Shown: in pieces, positions 22,368 through 34,850 of the stretch
Layout: every line of letters begins with the position of its first letter
Numbering within the stretch: position 1 is the first letter of the stretch
Assembly (NCBI GenBank): GCA_027382625.1
Contig: JAJKFJ010021328.1
Coordinates: 36,724 to 100,723, forward strand
DNA from: Tetmemena sp. SeJ-2015
Lineage: Eukaryota; Ciliophora; Spirotrichea; Sporadotrichida; Oxytrichidae
Reading direction: 5' to 3'
DNA: 64,000 nucleotides
Made by a program: the position numbers and the translations under genes
The notes under the pieces: generated by a model
The model's input: only the letters and a program-made list of their open reading frames with translations
What the model was told of the DNA's origin: nothing
Database searches by the model: none

Positions 22368-24775
22368 GATGTCGAGATAATCCTCACCAGACACAGTTAA
22401 ATAACTTAAAATTATGGCATACTTGAAGAGCCAGGCATTCTCATCTTATTTAAGCACAAAACTACCGCTTAATCATCCAATTAACATTAAATTATATGTA
22501 ATTAATCATTTGATGAGGAATTTCAGGATAGCAAACATACCTCCTACATTTCCGATCTGTTTCTAAATCTAAACTTTTATTCATAATTTGAGTAGAAGCA
22601 ATTTTTAGAATGGAAATGATTTTTATTACTTATAGTTTGGCATTATATTTTGTAAACTTCTGCTACTCTACTGTATACGAATCTAAGTCTTCGTCTCCTT
22701 ATGGTAGCAGAGAAGATTCTATGTTTCATATAGTGTTAGCCCGTAACTCACAGTCCATAATTATTTGTGACCTATCCAAGTTTGAATATAAGCAGTGGAT
22801 CAAAACTCTCAATAATTATGTGGTACCTAAAACATTAAGAATTAAAACATTTTCTTAAATATTTGGTGAGAACTGATCGACCTAAAAATTATGTAGTGCA
22901 TGACGTTTTAGGCAGGGGTGGAAATTCTATCGTGTATAAAATCGAAAAAAATAAACTTAGAGTTAACGAGCACGGGGATTACGAAGAGTGTTCTCGGGTC
23001 TTTGCCCTCAAAGTTCTAGACAAATCCAAGTATCTCAAAAAAACTGATAGTATCTAATATATTAAAGTACATCATAAATACATGCATGATTATGATTATT
23101 TGCTACTATTAAAGATGAGATAGCTGTTCATAGGCAACTCAAAAATAATAAGAATCTTACATATTCCACTTTCTTATTTGATGAACTCTAATATTGCGAG
23201 AGCGCTCTGCATCTTTATAAGGTGTTCGAGAGTGAACTTAATCTGTATTTAATTCTCGAGTTCCAAGAGGGAGGGTCACTTGTGGATCTGATATAATCCA
23301 AGAAATAAATTTCAGAGCACGATCTCTAAACAATTCTAGGACAGCTACTTCTAGGACTCGACTTTATGCATTAAAAGAATATTATCTAGCAATTTTAATG
23401 AATATTTTAAATCATAATCTACAGGGATCTGAAACCTGAAAATATATTACTCAACTCAAGAAAAGATGGTGTTCTGGAGATAAGAATGGCCGACTTCGGA
23501 CTAGCGAAAGCTATATAACCAGGTGAAAAGTTATATCACAAGTGTGGAACTCCATCTTATATTTTATAATAGCAAAAATAAAAATATATTTAACTAAATA
23601 TTGCACCAGAAATATTAAGAGGGCTTGGTTACAGCTTCAAAGCAGATTTATTTAGCGTGATTAATTATAGTTTGGAGCGAATTAGGAAACAAGATTTATT
23701 GTGAATTAATTTAACTTGGAATTAATAAGTGAGGATTAGTTTCAATAACTAAAATACATTACATTAATTTCTTTATTGCATGATTTTGTGATGATCTTAC
23801 TCACTTACTTAAGTTTAAAGAAGCAAAAATTTGATAAAATTTTTAATTGCACTCTTTATTACATGATCCATAACATATTTACATTTTAGCAATGCAATAA
23901 AGAAGCTAAAAGAATAAGCTCACATAAAAGCTTTATAAACATAAATAGAGGATCTATAGGAATCACTATGGATTTATTTAAATCTAACTCTAAAAATATT
24001 ATCTTATTGTTTTAACAAAACTTCTTCAATGTTTAAATTATACACTATTCTAATTTTAAGTATCGTGGGATCTCTCTTTTATAACTTGGTGACAAAGAAG
24101 CATTTATTTACACACGAGAGCACCTCTCACCTAATATAGATGAACAAAGTTTGTAACTTGAGTCACGTATAAGAAGGCATAAAATTGCTTACAACTGACG
24201 CATAGGATTGTATTCAATTTATAATAAACTTTTTAAATTTTTATAAGAGGATCTTATGTTACATTTACTTGACCCTAATCCAGCTAGGAGATATGACTGC
24301 GAGCAAGCATTAACTCATCCTTGGTTTAGCCAGGATCAACCAGCGCTTTTGCAGGCCCTCTAGATAAATTATGAGATAAGTCAGAATTTTATTCCGCATA
24401 GGCTATTCACGAACCTCAATTCATTAGAACAATATGCAAAACATTTCGAATCTTATTTATGCAATTCAGTAATGAATAATGATGATTAAAGTCCCCGCAA
24501 TCGATCACCCATTATAAATGGCTCCTCCCTAGATAACTAGAAAAATACTTTTTTCAACCAAGCTTTTGACTCAAGCGTTATTGCAAAATTAAAGCATGTT
24601 ATCTTATTTTTCTTATTATCTTAATTTTTGTCAATAGAACTCCTCTCCATAGTAATGTTTCATTTTTCACACGGCAATAGAAAAAGAGTGGGCGAAACAT
24701 TTCTTGCGACTCTCAAGTAAGCGTTAACTACTATCATATAATAGAGGCACACAGAAATAACACATACTCGCCTGA
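22368..24775 (+). CDS. protein kinase with N-terminal PH-like domain (paralogue 2)
   Basis: An ATG at 22368 opens MSRQSSPDTVKQLKIM. A PH-like module ends in the typical C-terminal helix (FEYKQWIKTLNNY) near 22.8 kb. The kinase domain follows: glycine loop LGRGGNSIVY, lysine motif FALKVL, IIYRDLKPENILL, ADFGLAKA, CGTPSYIAPEIL, and a C-lobe end RRYDCEQALTHPW. The catalytic arginine is preceded by Tyr, not His (YRD). Five IESs with pointers GAT, ATCTA, ATATT, CGTG and AGGAT rejoin these motifs; a 40-nt GT-AG intron at 24598-24637 precedes the C-terminus, which ends at a TGA at 24773-24775. N-terminal junctions (22.5-22.6 and 22.86 kb) are not fully resolved. It resembles paralogue 1 throughout. 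Likely a signalling Ser/Thr kinase. Confidence 0.8.
23046..23116 (+). other. IES, pointer GAT
   Basis: GAT flanks the insert. Removal joins KYLKKTD to EIAVHRQLKNN after the catalytic-lysine segment. Confidence 0.65.
23384..23421 (+). other. IES, pointer ATCTA
   Basis: ATCTA flanks an insert containing a TGA. Removal restores HQKNIIYRDLKPEN. Confidence 0.85.
23559..23602 (+). other. IES, pointer ATATT
   Basis: ATATT flanks the insert. Removal restores CGTPSYIAPEIL. The position matches the ACTT IES of paralogue 1. Confidence 0.85.
23656..24067 (+). other. IES, pointer CGTG
   Basis: CGTG flanks about 0.4 kb of AT-rich sequence. Removal joins ADLFSV to GSLFYNLVTKK. Confidence 0.8.
24204..24252 (+). 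other. IES, pointer AGGAT
   Basis: AGGAT flanks the insert. Removal joins LLTTDAQD to LMLHLLDPNP at the kinase C-lobe. Confidence 0.85.
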
Positions 24776-25118
24776 TTATAGTGAGAATTTTATATAAAAG
24801 AGAATGAAATTCAAAATATAAAAAAACTATTAAAATGTGTGGTAGTTAAAGAGTTAGTTGTTGGTGTGAAATAATTTTTATTATTAGTTTAACTATTAAA
24901 TTCTAAGCTACTTTCATCCTTGTAACTTCTTCATAGAAGGTCTGTAGAGCGAGATACCTCTGGCATAATTTTTTTGAGTTTTGTTAACTTATTTGTTGAG
25001 AGTCATAATCTTTTAAATTCTCTCCTTAGAGAGCTTTCTAAGTAATAGAAGTAGAAGAGACTTAAATTAAAATTAAATTAGCTATCAAACAATCCTCCTA
25101 TATAACACCTTATCATGG
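24675..25118 (+). repeat. direct repeat copy 1 (includes kinase 3' end)
   Basis: This segment of about 440 bp recurs at 25402-25840. It covers the last 34 or so codons of kinase paralogue 2, its TGA and about 340 bp of 3' flank. The first 180 bp is nearly identical between copies, the rest somewhat diverged. Confidence 0.9.
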
Positions 25119-25401
25119 AACTTATAGTTCATGATCTATTGTTATGAAGGTTTAATCTTACATAATATAAGTTAATTCTAACTCATTATAATGGTAGAGT
25201 CTCTGGCAAATTGACAATCTAAGGCAATAAGCTGAAAACATTTTGATCAATCCTAATGCTCTCTACTTGCCTCGCCATAGCAACGTTACTCTCTTCCAGA
25301 CATCACCATGATACTTTTCATCAAGAGTGGCTCCCTGAATTAAAGATCAAGGTTAGAGTCAGATAAAGCCTTTTAAGTTGAGAGGAAGACATTCGACTTC
25401 A

Positions 25402-25840
25402 CAATAGAAAAAGAGTGGGCGAAACTTTTCTTGCGACTCTCAAGTAAGCTTTAACTACTATCATATAATAGAGGCACACAGAAATAACACATACTCGCCT
25501 GATTATAGCTGAGAATTTAATATAAAAGAGATGAAAACAAAATATAAATTAAACTATTAAAATGTGTGGTAGTTAAAGTATTATTTTTTTGATTGAAATA
25601 ATTATCATTAGTTTAAGTATTATTTAAGAAACAATTTTCATTCTTGCAGCTTCTTTGTAGGAGATCTGTGGAGCGAGATATCTCTGCATAAGTTTTAAGA
25701 GTTTTGTCAATTTATTTGTTGAGAGTCATAAACTTTTAAACTCTCTCCTCAGAGAGATCTAAGTAATCTCATTAAAAGAGACTCACTTAAAATTAAATTA
25801 GTTATGAAAAAGCCCAAACATATATGACACCTTATCTGAA
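25402..25840 (+). repeat. direct repeat copy 2 with kinase C-terminal pseudo-copy
   Basis: This copy repeats the IEKEWAK...QHILA C-terminus and TGA of the upstream kinase with only a few changes, plus its 3' flank. Sequence just upstream (25.24-25.39 kb) has coding-like patches (NALYLPRHSNVTLFQ, FHQEWLPELKIK) that do not match the kinase above, so this may be the remnant of another family member or a partial tandem duplication. Confidence 0.85.
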
Positions 25841-25918
25841 ACTTAGCGACCAATATTTTACCAATCCTCATTATAATCTTAATTTAATTCTGCTTTTCAT
25901 TAAAAGTTTAACTAGAGT

Positions 25919-26900
25919 AAATGGAGAGAAAGAGGAGGAGCACTTTTTAAAATATGTCCCAATTTGATGATAAAAATAATATAAAAAGGGCAGAGCGAAG
26001 CAAAAGCGTCATGAGTAAATTCGGAAAGAATATTACTAACACAACTACGGCGCCCTAGCAATAGTAGAATTTTCAGATGAGCTAAGAGGTTCAATTCAAG
26101 CCATTTTAAAATGAGTTCCCACCAGTTGACTAGAGATCAAAGCACCAATATTATGGATCAGAAATTCACTAAAATTGGATATTATTTAAAAAACACTGAG
26201 TATTGTGATCTTAATGTGGTTAGTTTTTAAAATTTCTTCTTAATCTGCTGATAGTAAGATAATGAACAAAATTCAATATTAATTTTCTCTTTTACTTATG
26301 CTTAAAGAACTATCCAAAAGTAAAAAAGCTCAAATCAGAGTCTCTATTATTTAAATGAAATGTCTTATTCTAATTATAATGATTACTCGATTATGGTGCT
26401 ACACAGAGATCTCTAGAATATATTTAATTAAATGTTATAACTTATGATTGTAACATTTCTTAATATATTACATTGATTATATTATTCATGGGTTTTAAGC
26501 TATATTAAAAAAGTCAAAAGATAAGAGTACTATTTGAAATTAATTCTCACTTTTTATTTTTAGAGCCACTAACTAAGAGAAAAATTGCAGTTTGATTTAA
26601 GCTATCCCTAGTCTCTATCAACATTTTTATTGATCTAAAATAAAAAAAATCTCCATATTTTAGTGTGTATTTTGTTGTAAATTTGTTTAATTTGCCTGAA
26701 AGAGCTTTAAAACTCTCGAAAGTTTGCTTTTTTATTTTAAAGTGAAGGAGTAGTCCGAATAGTAAGGAGTAAATTAATAAGAGAGTTCCTCACCCAGCAA
26801 TAATGAAAAAGGAGTTAGTGAATACGATTAGGAAAAAAATCTAGTCAAAAATAATAATAGTAGACAAATAAGCTCACCAATCAATTTCGACTAAGTTTAA
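25919..26900 (+). CDS. hypothetical Q/N/S-rich protein, partial
   Basis: An ATG near 25919 opens MERKRRSTFQNMSQFDD and continues with a Gln-rich patch (TTTAPQQQQNFQMSQEVQF, all four Q of the run TAG/CAA/TAG/TAG) to YYGSEIHQNW before a TGA near 26197. A second strong coding patch at 26740-26900 (QSEQQGVNQQESSSPSNNEK, then KNNNSRQISSPINFDQ) has the same composition and strand. I infer one gene cut by an insert of about 550 bp, but did not identify a pointer. No domain is visible. The low complexity makes a function unguessable. Confidence 0.45.
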
Positions 26901-27479
26901 TGTTTATTTTATTTATGAGACTAAGACAACTTCAGCACAGATAAACAGTAGTTATCTATACTTTATTTCGCGGTTAATTATTTTTAATCTCAAAACGAGC
27001 AAAATGATCTAAGCCATCTCAAAAATTACATATTGCACAAATTAGTTTTATTATGAGCAAAGGAAAAAAAAACTTAAAAATTTAATAGAGAGATAGATAT
27101 GCAAATTTTATAAATTAATTTATATTCAATAGCTCCTACCAAATCAAACTTTAGCCTATTTGAGAAATATAATAAACCTATCTATTTATTTATGAGAGCT
27201 AAGCTAAGGTTAAGAGAATAAAAAGCATTACAATAATAAAATTTTAATCTTTTTTAGAATTTTCGTATGAGAGTGATATCTCCTATATGAATTATTTAAT
27301 GAACCAGAGAGAGTCTTTAGAGAAATGATATTTTCAATTTGCTTGTGCTTCCTAAAACCTTGCTAGCTGCATATTTAATATTAAAATAAAAAGTATTTTG
27401 GGGAAATTTTAAAAAATTTTTTTCAAATTTAAAAACTTTTTTTAATGCATTTCTAAACAACAACATAAAATTAATTAAA

Positions 27480-28571
27480 CAAATTTATGCTTAAAAGTGA
27501 AAAATTATTAAAAATATTTCATTTATTTCTAATTATTTCTTAATTATTTCTGTTAAAAGTCTATATTTGAAAATTCTACTTATCTTAATTTTATTGGTAA
27601 TATCTAAATAAATTTTCCTTCTAAACATAAATTAGAAATTGGCCAAATAAATGATAAAAATATTAAAGTAATTACACTAAATCGTAAATCCTAATTTGAG
27701 TAATTTTCATGATTTAATTTTTTACTTCAAAAAATATTCATTTTTTATATTTACAATTAAAAAAGCTTTTGAGTTTCCTTTAATTAAACTCCTTTAATGA
27801 TTTATTGTCTTTTTTTAATTTAATAGTCAATGTTTAAATTATATATTCTTATTAAAATTTTAATCTGAGCTAGCAAATTATTATGATATAATTTTTAAAA
27901 ATATGAATCGTTGAATTATCTTTCCAGGGAAATATTAAATCGCTAATTTTATTTAACAAAAAAATTTATAAATAAAATTCTTGCTTTCTTTTTAATAATA
28001 CTAGAAAAAAAAATGCAAGATTCTTCTCTTTGTTAAAATTCTTTGAGTTTTTTTAAGAAACCAAAAAAATTTGCGCGTATAGATAAATTAAACTTTTGAC
28101 ATTGAATTTAATGTTGCAAATTTTGAATAATAAAAAAAATAAAATTCAGGAAAGATTGCTCATTATTTAAAGGACTCCCAAATTATTAATAATTTTTAAT
28201 CGGATAAGCTTATTTAATTATAGAATAGACTTAAAATTTGCTAAATTTAGATTTTAGCTAGTTACCCCTTAAAAAACCCTTTTGTTTTCCTTGCTATAAT
28301 TTTCCTTATTATTTCACAATTATTAAGGGAAAAATTTGAGTTTGAAAAAAAAAATTATAATTCTAAAAATTTTTAAAAAATATCTTCAAATTCATTGAGC
28401 TTACCTTTCAAAGGGAATAAGGTTTCAGTTAAGAGCCATAAACTTCTTACTTTTTTGATGTTATTTTTCTCCGCAATTTACCCGGCCTATAATGGAGAAT
28501 TTTATGGCTTATAATTAAATTTTTGCATTTTGACCATAAAAAGGGGGGGAGGTGCACTTCCGTCCCCCCCC
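27480..28571. repeat. diverged direct repeat, copy A, with transposon-like G/C terminus
   Basis: A gene-poor AT-rich segment whose successive landmarks recur in the same order at 29.1-30.4 kb (for example GAGCTAGCAAATTAT, TTTGCGCGTATA, CCTTATTATTTCACAATTAT). Copy A ends at about 28533-28571 with ACCATAAAAA, a G run and ACTTCCGTCCCCCCC, the same end type as the hAT-like element at 7802-8610. The matching left terminus was not found. No reading frame is supported. Confidence 0.65.
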
Positions 28572-29099
28572 TATTTGCTTTAAATGTCTATATCTGCAAA
28601 CTCCATTGAGCCTTTTAATTATAGTTTATCCGGTCTAGTGCCATTATCTCTCCTTGCTCCAAGTTATTAAACCCTAATTCATAAATGTAAATTAATATTA
28701 AATGATATGGTTTACCTCTTCAGATATAGCTTCTTCCTAGAAATGAACAAAAAAGGTTCCACTTTTAATTCTCTGCTGTGTGCATTTAGGTTTCACTTTA
28801 GCAGCTAGTTTTTATGTCATTTCATTCTTAATTATAAATTTTCAATTATTATTATGTTTGAAGAATGAATAGAAGAGATTAAATTAAGAAATGTAAGCCG
28901 ACTATTTTTTATTGGATTCTTATCTATATTAAAATAAAACGTAGTAGTGAAGTCCTAACAGGCCTGTATATTATAAAATAAAATAAATTATTACACTCAG
29001 AGCTTCAAGCATTAAAATCTTTTTTAAATTATATTTTTAAAGCAGACAACAATAATAATTAAATTGAATCTGAAAATTTATTGAACTTAAATATTGTAG

Positions 29100-30430
29100 A
29101 TTTAAATTCATTTTTAAATATAGTGATTTATTTATTTCGTAAAATTATATTCTTGAATTATTCTCATTTTTAAAAGTAAAATATATATAGCTTTAAAAAA
29201 TTCATACTTATCTTAATTTTAATGGTAATTTATCTAAACAAATTTTTTCTAATTTATAGAAATAAAAAATAGGTATTATTATTGTATTTTATTTATAAAA
29301 AGATTTGATTATAAATTTTTAATTCGATAATAATCACATAGTCTATATTTAGTCATGTGATATCAATACCCTATTTGATTAATCTTTAACTCAAGCTGAC
29401 TAGTAATTTTTTTAACTTGCAATTAATAATAATCCTCTTTTTTTATATTGTACCATTAAAATAATAGCGTTTGATGAATTTCATTGAGGAGTTAATCTCA
29501 TCTAATGGATTTATTGTCTTTGCTATTTATTGAATAGTCTAATTAGGTTTCAAATTATATATTATACTTATTAAAATCTTAACTCTGAGCTAGCAAATTA
29601 TAATATAGATTATAAGCTCTTTAAAATATATGAATCATTAAAAATTATCTTAGCAATTTGGGAAAATATTAATCAGGAAAGATAGTTTCCTGATTGAATC
29701 TGATAAAAATTCTCATAAATTAGCCAATTATTTCATAATAGCTTTCTTCTTGAATGATACTTACTCAGAAAATAAAAAATGCACACAGTATTTTCATTTC
29801 AGTTTTTAAATTATTCTTTTTGTGGTACGCTAATCTCTTAGAAAAGAGTTAGCTCGAAAAATAATTTGCGCGTATATGTAAATTAAATGCGCTTTAAAAT
29901 GAGATGAGCATTGAAATTTAATTGATAAACAAATTTTTCAATAAATAAAAAAATGAAGACTATTCACAAAATGCTCAGCTATATTTCATGATCGAATTTA
30001 ATAATTTTTAAATCTGTAATAAAGCTTCAATTTTGATTGTAGTATAGACTTAGAATTAATGCTAAATTAGCATCTAGCAATCAGATTATATGCCTCTAAT
30101 AAGAGCAACATTTTTAGAATTATCAACTTAACAAGTAATTAAATTCCTTATTATTTCACAATTATTAAGAAAAATTAGTATTGCAGTTTGTAAGAAACTA
30201 AAAGTTATAAATTCTAAAATATATTCTTAAAAAAGGTATCGTCTCATTTCTTGAGCTTAACTTTCAATGGAGCAGAGGCTTAAGGTTTCTTAGTTTAAGA
30301 GCTTAAACTTGGCTACTTTTGAAATGATCCAGATGTTAGATCTTGTTACCTCACGCTCTAAATTTATGCTGCGTTTGCCACTATAAACTTAGGAGTAAAT
30401 TTATTATGAAAAGCTTATAATTAAATTTGC
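29100..30430. repeat. diverged direct repeat, copy B
   Basis: Colinear with copy A but longer through small insertions and considerably diverged. It lacks the G/C-rich terminus. It may be an older relative of the same element or a segmental duplication. Nothing else is seen in this stretch. Confidence 0.6.
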
Positions 30431-30584
30431 AAATATGCATTATTTATTTCATAACAAGGAAAGAAATTATAAAGTTTTCAATGTACAAATATCTGATCTT
30501 ATATTTATAATGGAATTACTTTTATGGTTTACTACTATTGGCTCCTAGATTTTTAGAGAAAATAATTTTTAAATTATGAATAAT

Positions 30585-31458
30585 ATATTAGAGAGGTGTA
30601 TATCGCTCTAGGCTACTTTTCTTCCAATTTGCAACTAATTTGCACTTTTCAATTCCTAAGCTCTCAGCTGATTCGCTTTCTCCATTTAAAAAATACCTAA
30701 ATATTAGAATGGATTTCAAGTTCTCTTCTTGATTTATCTTAAGCCTCTTGCTCCTTTCTTTATCTGACAAGTTCTTCCAATGCTTCTCCAAGGTACCTTA
30801 CTGCATTGAAAGGTAGTTCAAATTAAGGAAGGGCATTAGTTGACTTGCGAGGCTCTCCAACCATGCTCTGAGTAGGTCCACCCATCGTCAATTGATTCAA
30901 GGAGTTAAAGCAATCAAAGTTTAAAGTTTTTAGTGAGGTCAGCTTAACTTACTGCACCAGAAGTGCCTCCAGGAACGTTCCCAGTGAAGTTTGATGGGTT
31001 ATTATTTCTTGAAGTCGACTCTGCATTTTCCTCCTCTTAAGATGCCTCATCCTCTGAATCCGTTATCTAAAGGAAACTTATCAAAATGCATGTAAGATGA
31101 AATCCTACCTCTTCCTCATCATAGTAATCGTTCTGATCATGGCCGTCTGAAGATTCATAATCACTTCCCATCTCCAGTCTTCTTCGCTCTCTCTCCAAGC
31201 GTCTAGCTGCTTTCCTTGCATCTTCGTTTTGTTTTTCAACTATGCTCCAGTACTTTTCTAACTCACCGCTGTCACCTTGGATAAAATCTCATAAATTTGG
31301 TAAACAAATAGTAAAATCTAGCAGCTGTTTCATTGCTTATCTCACATCTGGAAAAATAGTAGACTCCAAATATTGTCTCGCATTTTGATTAGTAACTGCT
31401 TTGTCTATAATGATAAACTTCTTCACACTTTGGGCTTACCGAATTACTCGAAATCCAT
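30585..31458 (-). CDS. Dpy-30-motif-like coiled-coil protein
   Basis: An ATG at 31458 starts MDFEQ. A short helical motif, NARQYLESTIFPDVRQAMKQ followed by LL, resembles the Dpy-30/RII-type dimerisation helix (YL, T, P and hydrophobic spacing). A charged helix follows (EKQNEDARKAARRLERERRR), then an acidic tail (DYYDEEE, TDSEDEA). A GT-AG intron lies at about 31.07-31.11 kb, and an IES with the 7-bp pointer GATTTTA is at 31282-31318. The C-terminal block (MEKHWKNLSDKERSKRL) ends near 30.59 kb, but junctions around 30.8-30.95 kb and the stop are not settled. The family assignment rests on one motif. Such motifs dock scaffold proteins in chromatin or ciliary complexes. Confidence 0.5.
31282..31318 (-). 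other. IES, 7-bp pointer GATTTTA
   Basis: GATTTTA (minus strand) flanks an insert holding a TGA. Removal gives KQLLDFIQGDSGELEKY in one frame. Confidence 0.85.
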
Positions 31459-31550
31459 ACTATAACGATTTTCTAAATTTAATATAAGCACTTTATTTTT
31501 CAAAAATTGACTGGGATAATTAGTTACATAAAATTACTCAAAGACGCAAC

Positions 31551-34500
31551 TCATTAGAAAGGCCTATCGAACCTGTTATCATTTCTTGCCATAAAGTTTG
31601 AGAGAGTTTATTAGCTGAACATGTTAGTATCACCTTGGCTCCCATCATTCAATTGGGCTAATTAATCGTCATCAAAGAAGGCTCCTGAGAAGTCTTCATC
31701 CTAGCTCTAGGTCTTGTATTCTTCAGTCATTTCTACATCTCCAGGCTTCTATGAGCTTTTTTACGATTGCTCCTCTCTCTGTCTTTTATCTTCATCTGTC
31801 TCTTCGCCTGCTAATTTTTGGCTTATCCATCTCTCGATTCTTTGTTTAAGCTATATTTCCTCTATTAAGTCGTCGAACTTGAGAGGAGCTCTATTAAATG
31901 GATCGTGCTCATCATTCAGGAGAATTCTTTGCATCGTAGATTTATCGCAGATATTTCCAGAGGTTGGAAGTCTCACTGGATCTTTCATGAGTTAGTAAGT
32001 CAACAAACACAAGAATTCCTCTGGGGCATCATTTCCAAGCACTTCTTCCAACTATGCTTCTCTTTAAGTGTATTGAGGAAGCTTCTGCACGAATTTCTCA
32101 AAATCAGATATGTTCTCGCCGACCTTGCTAATCTTTAATCTTCTGAGAGCTGTATTAAAGTTATTGTTTGAGAAATGATAATTTTTAAAACTTTAAAATT
32201 TAAACCACGAAGTATATCTGTGGAGAATGAACGAGGATCTCTAACTACAGAAACGCAGAAGCTTTCTATCACTGACAAGTTTCCATAGATCACAGCCATA
32301 TCGAGAATCATTTGAATTGGTTTTAGTGAAACTTTTTCAGGATTCTTAATAGAATATGACGAAGAGTCCGGGCCTACTAGACTATTTAGGACGAAGTTGA
32401 GAGTTGTTGCTATTCTCTCAGCAAATGCCTCATTTTCAAACACTTTCTTGCACCAATCAGAAAGCTGTTTAACGTTCCAAATGCTTTCACATGCCAGCTG
32501 GAAGTTTGCTCTGCATATTCCTTTATCCTGCTTGTGATTTTCTATATCTTCCTTTGTGAGATTCCTTCCTCCCTCTTTTTAAACATTGTCTTCATATGTC
32601 TTTAACTTGGTAAGTTTAACCAAGCCCTCTTCAAGGCAAAAAGTCATGTCATTGATGAGGCAGTTTAAGAATTTCTCCATGACTGGCATTCCAACGATAT
32701 CTCTAACCTTCTATCTGAAGGTTTCTTATGTCCAAAATCTCTAGAAAAGAGTTGAGCAATCATGCCTGTATTAAAACTTCGTGTAGAACATTGAAGAGCC
32801 AGCAAGCTCAATTTCAACGTAAAATCTGATAATCGTCTCCATAAAAGTGCGCATAATAATTTCACTTTTGCTGAAATGAGGCAGAAGTTCCTTCTTTTGA
32901 TCAGAGGTATGAAAAATTGATATCAATTCTAAGGCTTTAGCCTTAGCGTAGGGATTTGTAATGACATCATTACTCGTTCTAAGTAGAGTTAAGCAGTACT
33001 CAGTTGAATTAATGATGGCTTCTAAAGAAAATGCTTTATGACCCTGTATGTTAATCTTTATAAGCTCAGTAATTGTGTCTACCATATCGGAGTTAAAGTT
33101 TTCTGGCAAGTGGCAGAAAATACCTGGATCATCACTGAAGGCCACTCTTTTGATATCAAAGCCACCCCATTCCCTCATTAGTCTCATATGAACCACAAAG
33201 AATTTCTCAATGCTCTTAGCTAAGTTATTATCTGTCAAAACTAGCTCGAAAGCTATTCTAAAGGGTTTAAGGATACTTAATTCATGTTCTATCTTTTAAG
33301 AGATGTTCTAATCATTCTCATGAGCTTTCTTATCACTATTTAATCTATCTATCATCTTCCTGATATCCAGATACTTCCTAATAGTATGCATAAGACCAAA
33401 GTGAATCATTTCTAGTTCCATAAAGTAAAACTCTGAGATTGTACCATACTCCTTTGGAAAAGATAATGACTTCTTAAGGTCTCTCTTTGAACAAATAGGT
33501 GTTTCATCACTAAGGTCTATTCTTTAGCCTGAAGGCAGATAAGTTGGATCCACCTTTTTCCACATTTCTTTTGTAAGATCTAGGAATGGCACGCACAATT
33601 CATGAAGTAAGTACTGTGCATTCAAACAGAAGGAGTCATTTAAAAAAGATAATTTATAGAGGAGTCTGAAGAAATCATATTTAACTTGTTTTGCATAGAA
33701 TTTTAGGCAAGATTGTGACCAAGTTTGGCTCTTGGAGTATTACTTACTACACAAGCAGCCAAGAATCTCATTACTTATTCTCTAACTGAATTACAAAGCA
33801 ATTTATGATTATATAAACTGACTTTCCTTTCAGCAATATTTTGATCAAGTTATTAAGACTGAGCACGTATTTTCGATGCATCTCTTAGAGATTAGTTGCC
33901 ACCTTTGTTATATTATTGCTGATTCTTAGCTTGCTTCATTTCACCCTCTGCTTTTTCAATAGTCCTAAGAAATCTCTCATCGCCCTTCAAGTTCAAGCTT
34001 TGAGGTAAGAAAGATACGCTGAAGAAAGGGCCTAAGACTGACTAGTGCTCCAAATTATCGCCAGTGCACGAACCGATTCCTTTCGTTAGATTGATACCGT
34101 TAGGACCAGGGATCCACACGGCCCCATGAGAATTCAAGTTTACAAAGATCTCTTTCATTTCATCATTCTCATTTAGAATACTGCTCTTTTAAAGATAGAT
34201 ATGAAAGTAAATTGCTCAAAATGTCGAGTAAGTTAGCAGTGTTGACGTCAAATACTGTTAATTCCCTTGTGAATTTGTGTCTAATGCTGCCAAATATATT
34301 TTGATAGAGTTCGACATAAGACTCTTCATCCATAGCCTTGAGCTAATTGCTTAGTTATTGAATGAATGCAGGTGAATAACCGCAAGATACAAATAGATGC
34401 ACCATCCTCACTGCAGAGAGAGCAATGCCTTCTACTTCCATCGACTGAGGTTCAATTTCAGGGAACATGTCTGGATTCAGGGCTAAAATGCAAGTATAGT

Positions 34501-34850
34501 TGATTGTCATCTCCTGCCATGAATTCGAATAAAGGCCCAAACTCCTTATTCACTGCTTTATCCCTCTCTGCAAGGTTACTATTGAAGCATAAAAATGTAC
34601 AGATTAATTATTATTATTAATTAATAGCATTCGAGCAAATAGTTGAAGCCAAATCTTTTTGGTTAACTCAAAATTTCTGAGAAAATTGTATCAAACAGGG
34701 TCTTTTTCTCAAGCAGGGATTTTATAGAAGGGTATTTTTAGAGTTCTTTGTTAGCGCTGGCTAAATAAGTAAACTCTCCATTACTTGAAAGTTTAGAAAG
34801 AGGATCATTAGGATCTTGCGGATGGAAAATTGTCACTTAGAGAATTAAAA
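31551..34850 (-). CDS. UFD2: U-box ubiquitin chain elongation factor E4 (UFD2/UBE4 type)
   Basis: An E4 ligase extends ubiquitin chains on substrates handled with Cdc48/p97. A long UFD2-core helical region covers 34.8-32.1 kb (for example FHPQDPNDPLSKLSSNGEF, RDPRSFSTDILRG). The U-box at about 32.05-31.83 kb reads LMKDPVRLPTSGNICDKS, then DPFNRAPLKFDDL, with the family's proline and hydrophobic core and no zinc ligands. Unlike yeast and animal UFD2, the U-box is followed by an acidic, Gln-rich tail of about 90 residues (SGAFFDDDQLAQLNDGSQGD) ending at TGA 31551-31553. TAG/TAA Gln codons are frequent. An intron near 34.57-34.63 kb is likely, and the first exon upstream of an acceptor at about 34.84 kb was not found. 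It probably acts in cytosol and nucleus. Confidence 0.85.

Noticed and set aside
31714..31995. Plus-strand frame of 93 codons overlapping the UFD2 C-terminus
   Set aside because: It is the antisense shadow of the U-box coding sequence, which has clear family motifs on the minus strand.
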